Source: an uncultured Prevotellaceae bacterium (GTDB lineage: Bacteria > Bacteroidota > Bacteroidia > Bacteroidales > Bacteroidaceae). Taken from it: 56,623 nucleotides of DNA. The position numbers and the translations under genes are program-made. The stretch spans positions 1 to 56,623 of the forward strand of contig ONSR01000027.1 of NCBI GenBank assembly GCA_900320565.1, in the 5' to 3' direction. The notes beneath the pieces are model-generated. The model was not told the DNA's origin and searched no databases. It saw nothing but the letters and a program-made list of their open reading frames with translations. This document shows, piece after piece, positions 33,613 to 41,518 of the stretch (its first letter is position 1; every line of letters starts with the position of its first letter).

Positions 33613-34383
33613 ATGCGCTTCTTCATCACGCTTTCCTACGACGGTACGCGCTATCATGGCTGGCAAATTCAGCCTAATGGCAATAGCATTCAGCAAGAAT
33701 TGCAGCAAGCCCTCTCTACCCTGCTTCGCCAACCCATTGAGGTTGTTGGGGCAGGAAGAACTGATACGGGTGTGCATGCAAAGATGATGGTAGCGCATTT
33801 CGATTTAGACCCTACCCAACCTCCCCTTAAAGGGGAGGAGTTCTCTCCCTTCAAGGGAGAGTTAGAGAGGGTCCTGGCTTACAAACTCAACAAGCTTTTG
33901 CCTACGGACATTGCCGTTCAGGAGGTTCGACAGGTAGATGAAGAGATGCACGCTCGTTTCTCTGCCACTTCGCGAACCTATCATTACTTCATCCACACGC
34001 GCAAAGACCCATTCCTGCAAGCCTACAGTTGGCAGATTCCTTTTGCGCTTGACTTCGAGAAGATGAACGAAGCAGCAAAGGTTTTGCTTGAATATAAAGA
34101 CTTTACAAGCTTTTCGAAAGTGGGCACGGACGTTAAGACAAACCTTTGCGACCTGAGGGAAGCCTATTGGGAAGAGGTTGCTCCAGGACGTTGGCGCTTC
34201 ACCATTACGGCCAATCGTTTTCTTCGCAACATGGTTCGAGCAATCGTTGGAACGCTTGTTGAGGTTGGCAGAGGCAGGATAAGCATTGAGGAAATGCGGC
34301 AAATCATCGAAGCGAAAGACCGTTGCCAAGCTGGCGAAAGTGTTCCAGCCAAAGCCCTATTTCTTGTTGATATAAAGTATTGA
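33613..34383 (+). CDS. truA: tRNA pseudouridine synthase A (with inserted palindromic element)
   Basis: TruA makes pseudouridine at positions 38-40 of the tRNA anticodon arm. The 256-residue protein shows the catalytic Asp51 in GAGRTDTGVHA, the ARFSATSRTYHYF motif and the C-terminal RFLRNMVRAIVGTL. Residues 66-87 are translated from a 66-bp palindromic repeat (33808-33873) and form an extra loop (PPLKGEEFSPFKGE) between HFDL and LAYKLN that other Bacteroidales TruA, as I recall them, lack. The gene overlaps no neighbour; the EamA gene begins two bases after its stop. Confidence 0.93.
   Translation: MRFFITLSYDGTRYHGWQIQPNGNSIQQELQQALSTLLRQPIEVVGAGRTDTGVHAKMMVAHFDLDPTQPPLKGEEFSPFKGELERVLAYKLNKLLPTDIAVQEVRQVDEEMHARFSATSRTYHYFIHTRKDPFLQAYSWQIPFALDFEKMNEAAKVLLEYKDFTSFSKVGTDVKTNLCDLREAYWEEVAPGRWRFTITANRFLRNMVRAIVGTLVEVGRGRISIEEMRQIIEAKDRCQAGESVPAKALFLVDIKY
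33808..33873 (+). repeat. 66-bp palindromic element inserted in frame in truA
   Basis: The element starts GACCCTACCCAAC and ends GTTAGAGAGGGTC, which are imperfect inverted termini. Inside are two palindromes, CCTCCCCTTAAAGGGGAGG (33820-33838) and CTCTCCCTTCAAGGGAGAG (33843-33861). Its length is 22 codons exactly, so the truA frame is preserved. Confidence 0.75.
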
Positions 34384-34384
34384 G

Positions 34385-35254
34385 ATGTGGTTAGCCTTTG
34401 CATTTCTTAGTGCCTTCCTGCTGGGGTTCTATGATGTCTCGAAGAAGTATTCGCTCAGGGACAATGCGGTTATCCCCATCCTGTTTCTCAACACGCTTTT
34501 CTGTTCGATTATCTTCCTGCCTTTAGCTTTCCAGACGCCTTTCGGAGGATGGGAGGTGCAACGCTATATTGTGCTGAAAGCCTTTATTGTGCTGAGCAGC
34601 TGGTTGCTCGGATACATAGGTATCAAGCATTTGCCTATCACGATTGTAGGTCCCATCAATGCGACACGCCCTGTTATGGTGCTCGTGGGAGCCTTGATTA
34701 TCTTTGGCGAAAGGCTGAACCTCTGGCAATGGGCTGGTGTCGTGCTTGCCATTCTGAGCTTCTTCCTGTTGAGTAGAAGCGGAAAGAAAGAGGGCATCGA
34801 CTTCAAGCACAACCGTTGGATTCTTTGTACTATCGGCGCTTCCGTAATGGGAGCCGTGAGCGGTCTATATGACAAATACCTGTTGGCAAGCAGCGGTGGT
34901 ATAGGTCTTCCTCGCCTTACGGTTCTCTGTTGGTTCAACATCTACCAAGCCATCATGATGGGGGTAATGATGATTGTCTTGTGGTGGCCGAACAGGAAGA
35001 ACAGTACGCCTTTTAGGTGGCGATGGAGCATCCTGCTGATAAGTGTTTTCTTGAGCATGGCAGATTATGCCTACTTCTACAGCCTATCGTTGGACGGCGC
35101 TTTGATAAGTGTGGTGAGTATGGTTCGAAGGAGTAGTGTGCTTGTGAGCTTCATGCTTGGTGCATCGCTCTTTCACGAAAAGAACCTGCGTAGCAAAGCC
35201 ATCGACCTTGTGCTCGTATTGTTGAGTATGGTACTGCTATGGCTGGGACAATAA
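34385..35254 (+). CDS. EamA/DMT-family permease
   Basis: This 289-residue inner-membrane protein has about ten hydrophobic helices arranged as two repeated five-helix halves, as in the drug/metabolite transporter superfamily. The N-terminal FLSAFLLGFYDVSKKYSL and IGIKHLPITIVGPINATRPVMVLVGALIIFGE fit EamA domains. The substrate is unknown. It starts two bases after truA and is likely co-transcribed. Downstream, 35255-35312 holds only AATGAA/AAAGAATG short repeats. Confidence 0.85.
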   Translation: MWLAFAFLSAFLLGFYDVSKKYSLRDNAVIPILFLNTLFCSIIFLPLAFQTPFGGWEVQRYIVLKAFIVLSSWLLGYIGIKHLPITIVGPINATRPVMVLVGALIIFGERLNLWQWAGVVLAILSFFLLSRSGKKEGIDFKHNRWILCTIGASVMGAVSGLYDKYLLASSGGIGLPRLTVLCWFNIYQAIMMGVMMIVLWWPNRKNSTPFRWRWSILLISVFLSMADYAYFYSLSLDGALISVVSMVRRSSVLVSFMLGASLFHEKNLRSKAIDLVLVLLSMVLLWLGQ

Positions 35255-35312
35255 GGGGGAAGAATGAAAAAATGAAAAAAAGAAAGAATGAAGGAATGAA
35301 AGAATGAGAACC

Positions 35313-35900
35313 TTACATTCCTAATTCTTTTATTATCTTATGGGCTTTACCTTCGACACTCTTTTGTTGGTCCCTGGTCAACTCGCTTGTTTGCAGTTCA
35401 AAGGTGATGGTGTCGTCGTTTTCTGAAAGCGAGGCTTTGATGAGCGGAAGGGCCTGAAGGGCAAGGCGGGCATCAATATCGACGTCTTCGCTGAGGAACT
35501 CATCTACAGAAGGTCGTTCAATTGTTCGCGGCAACTCGTTCCATTTGGTATCAAACAGACGGATATGACTGTCGGGAGCTGGAGCGTTATAGGTCTGCAC
35601 CATGCAAAAAGTGCTGTCGGGAAGCAGTCGCATCTCGACAAGACAATGTTTCGAAAGCTGCAATTTGAGGTAATTATCGTTCAGGACGAGCAATTCCGCA
35701 TGGGCATCGAACTTATTCTTCACGTCTGCCTTCATGTTGTTTTCGCGGAAGTCTATCTGGTCGAGGCGGTTGTTCTTCGTCAAGAGGGGGAAGATGCTAT
35801 CGGGAGCCACGGCATAGATGTCGCGCATGCGAGTCTGAGCAAATGAAAAATGAAGAATGAAGAATGAAGAATACAGAAAGAAAATGAACTTCTTTGCCAT
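35313..35900 (-). CDS. DUF3256 family protein
   Basis: This 195-residue exported protein (signal peptide MAKKFIFFLYSSFFILHFSFAQ) matches the DUF3256 pattern of Bacteroidales: MRDIYAVAPDSIFPLLTKNNRLDQIDF near the start and SVDEFLSEDVDID later. Its function is unknown. It lies six bases downstream of the NUC1 nuclease gene, an arrangement I recall from other Bacteroidales, so the two may act together in the envelope. Confidence 0.8.
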   Translation of the reverse strand: MAKKFIFFLYSSFFILHFSFAQTRMRDIYAVAPDSIFPLLTKNNRLDQIDFRENNMKADVKNKFDAHAELLVLNDNYLKLQLSKHCLVEMRLLPDSTFCMVQTYNAPAPDSHIRLFDTKWNELPRTIERPSVDEFLSEDVDIDARLALQALPLIKASLSENDDTITFELQTSELTRDQQKSVEGKAHKIIKELGM

Positions 35901-35906
35901 GGCTTT

Positions 35907-36902
35907 TTACTTTAGTTTCCAGTCAGACAAGTAAAAACTTTTCTCGACAGCATTCTCGATATCATCTGGCAGGTTGCAGAAGAAGTCAATGCCTGTACGA
36001 CGTTCAAGCTCGTCGATGGTAATGGCATATTTCGAACTGACCTCGTCCCAATTTGCTTTATGCTCCATCCAGAAGGCAATTGCCCAAAAGCCGCTGTTCG
36101 TCTTGGCGTAAAACTTCTTATAAGCAAGGATGGCCATATAGTAGTATTGGGGGCAAGCCAACTGGTCCACCATTTTATACATGCCGGGAGTAATCGTACC
36201 GCCCTTTACCACATAAAGTGTATCGCGGAAAGTGGATTGGTCGTATTTGTTGCGCAGGTGGATTTCAAGGTTATACCAGATGGCGCCTTGTTCGTTGAAA
36301 CCTCCCAATTGCGGCGAGATATTGCTAAGATAGAACGTCTGACCGTTAGCTTCTTTCGAATTAAGGCGGTCGGCACTACCAAGGATATGACCGCGCTGAT
36401 AGCTCCAATTCGTGAAGTCCGAGGAACTGATGCGCATATTTGCCGGAAGCACAGGATCGGGTTGGAATGGGTCGCCTGTACCGCCATAGCCGTTGAAGGT
36501 TTCCCCGTTCCTCCATCTGTTGCGGTTCCAAACCTTATTGTTCGACGAGAAACCCGGATACCATTTGAAAGCTGTCCAGGCGTTTGCCTTGAGGTTCGTG
36601 TTGTAACCAACACAGTAGTTCAATCGCGTATCAGAAAGGGTATGTACGATAAAAGCATTGACATTGCCCGTCTTGAGGGAAGGAATCTCAAAGCCGCGCA
36701 TAGCATCTGTTCTGAGAGATGCCGGCGTCGTTGATTCCGTAAAGAGAGGCAAAGCCAGAGCCTTATTGTCGTTATTGTTAGCGCCAGAAGTCCAGGGAGA
36801 AACGACAGGGTCGTCGCCACATCCTGTAAGCATGAGGAAAACAAAAAGAGATGCAGAAAGCAAAATGCTTCTGCACCTCTTATATCTTAATGTTTTACTC
36901 AT
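35907..36902 (-). CDS. DNA/RNA non-specific endonuclease (NUC1 family) lipoprotein
   Basis: This is a 331-residue nuclease with a lipobox ending at Cys28 (LTGC), so it is probably attached to the outer membrane or exported. The active-site region reads YQRGHILGSADR where the family usually has DRGH; the catalytic histidine is kept but the preceding Asp is Gln. The metal-binding asparagine lies in NISPQLGGFNEQGAIWYNLE. It would degrade DNA and RNA outside the cytoplasm. It is followed closely by DUF3256. Confidence 0.85.
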   Translation of the reverse strand: MSKTLRYKRCRSILLSASLFVFLMLTGCGDDPVVSPWTSGANNNDNKALALPLFTESTTPASLRTDAMRGFEIPSLKTGNVNAFIVHTLSDTRLNYCVGYNTNLKANAWTAFKWYPGFSSNNKVWNRNRWRNGETFNGYGGTGDPFQPDPVLPANMRISSSDFTNWSYQRGHILGSADRLNSKEANGQTFYLSNISPQLGGFNEQGAIWYNLEIHLRNKYDQSTFRDTLYVVKGGTITPGMYKMVDQLACPQYYYMAILAYKKFYAKTNSGFWAIAFWMEHKANWDEVSSKYAITIDELERRTGIDFFCNLPDDIENAVEKSFYLSDWKLK

Positions 36903-36911
36903 CGACCGTTA

Positions 36912-36937
36912 CTCCCCCTAAAGGGGGCTAGGGGGTC
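36912..36937. repeat. Dispersed palindromic repeat copy
   Basis: CTCCCCCTAAAGGGGG followed by CTAGGGGGTC, located between the NUC1 start and the rpmE stop. It belongs to the same palindrome family as the elements at 33.8, 43.7 and 44.1 kb and may also act as a terminator for rpmE. Confidence 0.6.
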
Positions 36938-36938
36938 T

Positions 36939-37190
36939 TTATTTCTTCATGCGAGCGTAGCGGCTCATGAACTTATCGACGCGACCAGCGGTGTCGACCA
37001 GCTTGCTCTTACCTGTGTAGAAGGGGTGAGAGGTGTTACTGATTTCGAGCTTGTAGAGGGGATAAGTTTCGCCTTCGAACTCGATGGTTTCGGTTGTCTT
37101 AGCGGTTGAACGGCTGAGAAACATGTCGCCGTTGCTCATGTCCTTGAAGACTACGGGACGGTAGTTCTCGGGATGAATTCCTTCTTTCAT
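36939..37190 (-). CDS. rpmE2: Ribosomal protein L31 type B
   Basis: This 83-residue protein of the large ribosomal subunit is the zinc-free type B form: it lacks the CxxC pair. [25 protein letters not shown] and [29 protein letters not shown] are diagnostic. It has its own promoter at 37299-37306 with a leader of about 100 nt. Confidence 0.95.
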   Translation of the reverse strand: MKEGIHPENYRPVVFKDMSNGDMFLSRSTAKTTETIEFEGETYPLYKLEISNTSHPFYTGKSKLVDTAGRVDKFMSRYARMKK

Positions 37191-37278
37191 TTTCTTTCTT
37201 GTTCTTTATGTCCCCGTTCCTCTTCCAAACACCCTTGAGAGGCAGATAAGGGACTGATTAATACTATTTATCGCATGT

Positions 37279-37306
37279 GCATTTTTCAAAATGCGCGGCA
37301 AAGGTA
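37279..37306 (-). promoter_or_regulatory. rpmE promoter -7 box and 5'-end hairpin
   Basis: Minus-strand TACCTTTG at 37299-37306. GCATTTT/AAAATGC (37279-37294) forms a hairpin at or next to the expected transcription start, ahead of an approximately 100-nt leader. Confidence 0.5.
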
Positions 37307-37377
37307 CGACTTTTTTCTTAATGCTCCAAATTTTTTGGACGATAAATAACAAACAATTATGAATTATGAATTGTGAA

Positions 37378-38124
37378 TTATGCTTTCGCCCAGTCCATGA
37401 TGAGCCGATATGCGATGGAAGATGGGTCAGGAAGGTAAGGAAGATTGTCCCGTTTGTACCAGCCGCCATCGCTCAGCTCAGCCTTTTGGAGTTCTATTTC
37501 GCCCGAGAGATAGTCTGCCGTAAAGCCGACCATCAGGCCGCTCGGATAGGGCCAAGGCTGCGACGCAAAATAACGGATGTTTGTGACGCGAAGATGCGTC
37601 TCTTCCCACACTTCGCGCTGCACGCATTCCTCCAGCGTTTCGCCTGTCTCGACGAAGCCCGCTACGAGGCCGTAATGGCGGTCGCGAAAGGTGTGGGCAT
37701 GAACCATGAGTATCTCGTCGCCTCGGGTGACACGGACGATAATGGCGGTTGCCAGGCTGGGCCAAAGTTCTTTGCCGCACTCCTTGCATTGCTTGCTGAT
37801 TTCCGTCTGCCAACGCATCTCGCCACCGCAAACGCCGCAGAACTTCGAGTTCTGATGGAAATAGACCAACTCGGCGCACTTTCCTGCCAGCTGGTAATCC
37901 TCGGCAGAAAGGACGTGGAACGACTTTCGGAGCGGCATCATTTGCAGGTCTTCCCTATCCGAAACGGGATGGGGAAGAGAGGCAACGACGACCTGACCGC
38001 CCTGCAACTCCGTTACTTTTTCCCAAGGCTTCAATTCCACGGGAGGCGTGTTGCCACAAGGTATTGTGCCTTCTTTGGTGAGAAGGATATCGCCTTGGCA
38101 GAAGAGGAAGAATTTGAAATTCAT
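37378..38124 (-). CDS. nudC: NudC-like NADH pyrophosphatase (Nudix)
   Basis: This 248-residue enzyme hydrolyses NAD(H) and, in known NudC proteins, NAD-capped RNA. It has the zinc ribbon Cys96-Cys99-Cys113-Cys116 (CGVCGG...CKECGK), the Nudix box GFVETGETLEECVQREVWEET (residues about 156-176) and the family-specific SQPWPYPSGLM. The normal order of N-terminal domain, zinc ribbon and Nudix domain is kept. It is bordered on both sides by short AATTATGAATT-type repeats. Confidence 0.92.
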   Translation of the reverse strand: MNFKFFLFCQGDILLTKEGTIPCGNTPPVELKPWEKVTELQGGQVVVASLPHPVSDREDLQMMPLRKSFHVLSAEDYQLAGKCAELVYFHQNSKFCGVCGGEMRWQTEISKQCKECGKELWPSLATAIIVRVTRGDEILMVHAHTFRDRHYGLVAGFVETGETLEECVQREVWEETHLRVTNIRYFASQPWPYPSGLMVGFTADYLSGEIELQKAELSDGGWYKRDNLPYLPDPSSIAYRLIMDWAKA

Positions 38125-38223
38125 AATTCATAATTCATAACTCATAATTATCCCAGGCCTGCAAGATTAGCAACATGGCGAAAGGAAAAATTATGAATTA
38201 TGAATTGATAATTGTGAATTGAA

Positions 38224-39966
38224 TTAAAGCCTCATCGACTTCTTAATCTCCTCGACCTTCTTCAGGGCCTTCTCCACGCAGCCTGCATAGCAGTTGGCGC
38301 AGCCCATTGTGTCCTTGATTTCGAGGTAGAACTTAATCTTGGGCTCGGTGCCACTGGGACGGACGCTGACCTTCGTGCCATCCTCGCAGAAGTACTGCAG
38401 CACGTTGCTTGTTGCGGGCATGTCGAGAGCAGTTTCCTTGCCTTCGCCGTCACGAGCCTTGAGGGTCTTGAAGTCCTTTGCCAGAACGACTTTGCTGCCA
38501 GCAATCTCGGTGATGGGATTGTTGCGGAAGTCTTCCATCATGGCCTTGATTTCGTCGGCACCGCTCTTGCCGGGCTTCACCACATTGATGGTGTGCTCGT
38601 AGCTGAAGCCGTATTCGAGGTAGATTTGCATCAAGAGGTCGTAGAGCGTCATGCCGTTGTCGCGTGCCCAAGCTGCAATCTCGCAAATGAGGCAGATAGA
38701 GGCTGGAGCGTCCTTGTCGCGCACCTTGTCGAAGGGCAGGAAGCCGAAGCTCTCCTCGCCGCCGCCGATGTATTTCTGCTTGCCTTCGCTGATGGCAATC
38801 TCGTGGGCAATCCACTTGAAGCCCGTGTAGCAGTCGCGCAGCTCGATGTTGTTCTTCTGTGCCATCTTTGTGATGACCTCGGTCGTGACGATGGTCTTGA
38901 CGAGGAAATCGGTGGGCTTGAGCTGTCCGAGGGCAATCTTGTTCTTGATGATGTAGTAGCAGAACATCATGCAGGTCTGGTTGCCGTTGATGATGGTCCA
39001 TTCGCCCTTGTTGTCGCGGCAAACGATGGCGAGGCGGTCGGCATCGGGGTCGGTTGCTACGACGAGGTCGGCATTGAGTTTCGTGCCGAGTTTCATGCCA
39101 AGGGTCATGGCCTCAGCGTTCTCGGGATTGGGGCTGACCACGGTCGGGAAGTTGCCGTCGATGACCATCTGTTCGGGCACGACGTGGATGTTCTGGAAGC
39201 CCCAGCTACGCAGGCAAAGCGGCACGATGACGCGACCCGTTCCGTGCATGGCGCTGTAAACAATGTTGAGGTCTTTCTGGCGCAGGATGACGTCCTGGTC
39301 AATCATGGCTTCCTTGACGGCAGTCATGTAGTCGAAGTCCATCTCGCCGCCGATAATCTCGATGAGGTCGGGGTTGCCCTGAAACTTCACATCCTCGATT
39401 TTAACCTTGTTCACCTCGTCGATGATGCCTGTATCGTGCGGAGAGAGCACCTGAGCACCATCCTCCCAATAAGCCTTGTAGCCGTTGTATTCCTTCGGGT
39501 TGTGGCTGGCCGTCACGTTCACGCCTGCCTTTGCGCCAAGCTGACGGATGGCGAAGCTGACCTCGGGCGTGGGACGAAGGCTCTCGAAGAGATAGACCTT
39601 GATTCCGTTGGCAGAGAAGATGTTGGCAACGGTCTCAGCGAAGAGACGGCCATTGTTGCGGCAGTCGTGACCGACTACGACCGACAGTCCCTTCTGTCCG
39701 GGGAAAGCCTTGTTGATGTAATTTGCAAAGCCCTGAGTGGCCATGCCGACAATGTATTTGTTCATGCGGTTGGTTCCAGCGCCCATAATGCCGCGCAGAC
39801 CGCCCGTTCCGAACTCCAAACTCTGATAAAAAGCATCTACGAGGGCTGTTTTGTCCTCATTCTGCATCATTTCGCGGATTTCCGCCTTGGTTTCTGCATC
39901 ATAATAAGGCGAATCGAGCCATGCCTGGGCCTTTGCTTCGCAATCTTTAATCAATTGTATGTCCAT
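38224..39966 (-). CDS. Phosphoglucomutase / phosphomannomutase
   Basis: This 580-residue cytoplasmic enzyme of the alpha-D-phosphohexomutase family interconverts hexose 1- and 6-phosphates. It has FGTGGLRGIMG near residue 52, the phosphoserine Ser154 in TASHNP, the magnesium loop DPDADR, the sugar-binding GGEESFG and the phosphate-binding RPSGTEPKIKFY near the end. The length matches the PgcA-type branch. It stands alone behind a promoter at 39999-40006. Confidence 0.95.
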   Translation of the reverse strand: MDIQLIKDCEAKAQAWLDSPYYDAETKAEIREMMQNEDKTALVDAFYQSLEFGTGGLRGIMGAGTNRMNKYIVGMATQGFANYINKAFPGQKGLSVVVGHDCRNNGRLFAETVANIFSANGIKVYLFESLRPTPEVSFAIRQLGAKAGVNVTASHNPKEYNGYKAYWEDGAQVLSPHDTGIIDEVNKVKIEDVKFQGNPDLIEIIGGEMDFDYMTAVKEAMIDQDVILRQKDLNIVYSAMHGTGRVIVPLCLRSWGFQNIHVVPEQMVIDGNFPTVVSPNPENAEAMTLGMKLGTKLNADLVVATDPDADRLAIVCRDNKGEWTIINGNQTCMMFCYYIIKNKIALGQLKPTDFLVKTIVTTEVITKMAQKNNIELRDCYTGFKWIAHEIAISEGKQKYIGGGEESFGFLPFDKVRDKDAPASICLICEIAAWARDNGMTLYDLLMQIYLEYGFSYEHTINVVKPGKSGADEIKAMMEDFRNNPITEIAGSKVVLAKDFKTLKARDGEGKETALDMPATSNVLQYFCEDGTKVSVRPSGTEPKIKFYLEIKDTMGCANCYAGCVEKALKKVEEIKKSMRL

Positions 39967-39998
39967 AATTTAATGTATTTGAAGTTGAAATTATGCTG

Positions 39999-40006
39999 CA
40001 AATTTA
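39999..40006 (-). promoter_or_regulatory. -7 box of the phosphoglucomutase gene
   Basis: Minus-strand TAAATTTG lies 33 bases upstream of the ATG at 39966. Confidence 0.55.
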
Positions 40007-40162
40007 CGAAAAAACAGGCAAAGGACAAAGAAAATGCCTGGATTTTTCATTAAGTTCTCAATCAGGCAGGGCTTCAACGATTTTGGCGAAGGGTCAAATT
40101 TCTCGATGAAATGGGCGATTTTTGCAACTTCGGAGTTTTTTTTCTGCATGAGAGTCACGAAA

Positions 40163-40337
40163 ACATTACAACATTACAAACATTACACCGTTTTTTGAGA
40201 GAAAAAAGCGGACGCTATATTATATATATTATAATTAAAGCATGTAATTGGTGATTTATATAATATATAATATAGCAGAAGGGCTTTTGCCTTTTTTTGT
40301 GTTGTAATGGTTGTAATGCTTGTAATGTTGTAATGTT
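40163..40337. repeat. AT-rich palindrome with inverted TAATG arrays
   Basis: The outer arms are ACATTAC repeats at 40163-40188 and TGTAATG repeats at about 40301-40337. An inner pair (GCTATATTATATATATTATA at about 40211-40231 with the mirrored TATAATATATAATATAGC at about 40257-40276) extends the symmetry. The design and parts of the sequence match 4154-4304. The rest of 40007-40162 shows no gene. Confidence 0.75.
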
Positions 40338-40517
40338 TCACAAATCGATGCCGTATTGCTGGCAAATCCATGCGACTGCTTTAGGAGGCAGCAACTGCCC
40401 CCGAGGAGATACGCCCAGTTCCATCAGTTTATTTTTATTACTGCTCAGCCATCGCTGAAACGTCCTGTAATTCACACCGGCAGCGTCGGCCAGTTCGTAT
40501 TTGTATGCACTTTTCAT
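40338..40517 (-). CDS. Small DUF4248-like helix-turn-helix protein
   Basis: A 59-residue protein reading MKSAYKYELADAAGVNYRTF, then QRWLSSNKNKLMELGVSPRG, then QLLPPKAVAWICQQYGIDL. The LADAAGVNYRTFQRWL part is a clear helix-turn-helix. The RWL, LPPKAV and YG positions recall DUF4248 of Bacteroidales. A -7 box at 40536-40543 (minus TAACTTTG) is 19 bases upstream and rejects the longer in-frame start at 40697. It reads toward the TAATG palindrome, which begins at its stop codon. In the cassettes I recall, a VirE/DUF3987 gene follows; here it is absent. Confidence 0.65.
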   Translation of the reverse strand: MKSAYKYELADAAGVNYRTFQRWLSSNKNKLMELGVSPRGQLLPPKAVAWICQQYGIDL

Positions 40518-40535
40518 AGGTCTTGTATTTGTATG

Positions 40536-40543
40536 CAAAGTTA
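40536..40543 (-). promoter_or_regulatory. -7 box of the DUF4248-like gene
   Basis: Minus-strand TAACTTTG. Just upstream (40570-40610) are tandem TAGACAA/TTGTCTA repeats that could be an operator. Confidence 0.55.
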
Positions 40544-40629
40544 CGGAAAATTCTTGATATTTCCAAACAAATAATAGACAATAATAGACAACATTAGACA
40601 AAGACAGACAACGCTCTCCAGAAAGGCCG

Positions 40630-40740
40630 TACCTTTGCAGTGTAATTAAATAACACCACACGCGGAAGGACGAAACGCGGCACGTTAAGTTGCACAATTA
40701 AGCACGTTAAGTTGGACAAATAAGCACGTTAAGTTTGCCA
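40630..40740 (+). repeat. Promoter TACCTTTGCAGTG followed by 22-bp CACGTTAAG repeats
   Basis: TACCTTTG lies at 40630-40637. The region that would be transcribed holds tandem 22-bp units at 40681-40702 and 40703-40724 plus a partial unit at 40725-40740, each starting CACGTTAAGTT. No ORF of note follows before the convergent gene end at 40823; the only ATG gives a four-codon frame. Confidence 0.6.
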
Positions 40741-40822
40741 AGACTCCACGCGATGTACAACATATAAAATGGGGACACGCAGCGGCGCATCCCTATCCCA
40801 CACAAAATCTTTGAATTACTGA

Positions 40823-41518
40823 TTATCCTACGCTCTGGCAAAAAGCCTCGTACGACTGCTCCAGACGGGCTATCTGATAGGGCTGAAGACGAAGGGAGAA
40901 AGTACCGGTCAACTCCTCCAGTCCGAAAGCAACCTTGATGATGCTGGCAAGGTTGAAACTGCCTCCCGTTCCGCGTTTCATCAACTGGCGGGCAACCTTC
41001 AAGACCTCGCTCCTGTCGTGCTCGATGTAACGCAAGGAACGCAACAACAGGAACAAACAAGGCAGGGTGTCCACACGGACCAAATAGACCATCTGCTCGC
41101 GGCCTTTCGGAATGCCCATCGCAGCGAAGAGCTCCTCCACCTGCTGGGGCTGGACAAGTTCGGGCAAAATGAGCAACACCACCTTCTGCCGCTCCACCTC
41201 GTTGAAGCCTGCTGCCAGACGACAGAACGGCGCATCGGAAAGCCCTGCCGAACCATTCTTCAGCCGGACGAGAAAAGTCTTCATCATGGTGATGAGATAG
41301 GCCTTGCTCTCATAATGAACCAACGCCTCCGTCATCTGCCAATAGAGGTCAATCGGGCAGTCGAGCAACAGGCGCTCTCCAAGCATATAGCCTGCAGTCC
41401 GCTGCTCACTTCTGGAGAATGAAGAAAGCAACGAGACAAGCCCCTCGGCATCGCCCTCTTTCAGAGGCGGAAGCAGCTTCTGCTCGATGGTTTTGCTATA
41501 ATGCTTTTCGGTCAGCAA
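40823..41518 (-). CDS. Unknown protein at the end of the rhamnose operon
   Basis: This 231-residue protein is not recognised. It has no signal peptide or membrane segment, is rich in Leu and charged residues, and looks all-helical (for example GDAEGLVSLLSSFSRSEQRTAGYMLGERLLLD and GREQMVYLVRVDTLPCLFLLLRSL). Its start overlaps the end of rhaD by seven bases, so it is translationally coupled to the rhamnose genes. A role in regulating or assembling that pathway is only a guess. Confidence 0.7.
   Translation of the reverse strand: MLTEKHYSKTIEQKLLPPLKEGDAEGLVSLLSSFSRSEQRTAGYMLGERLLLDCPIDLYWQMTEALVHYESKAYLITMMKTFLVRLKNGSAGLSDAPFCRLAAGFNEVERQKVVLLILPELVQPQQVEELFAAMGIPKGREQMVYLVRVDTLPCLFLLLRSLRYIEHDRSEVLKVARQLMKRGTGGSFNLASIIKVAFGLEELTGTFSLRLQPYQIARLEQSYEAFCQSVG

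Noticed and set aside
37310-37380. AATTATGAATTGTGAATT-type short repeats around 37.35, 38.13, 38.2 and 42.3 kb as mobile elements
   Set aside because: They are short, low-complexity and lack defined ends. They are common filler between genes in this group.
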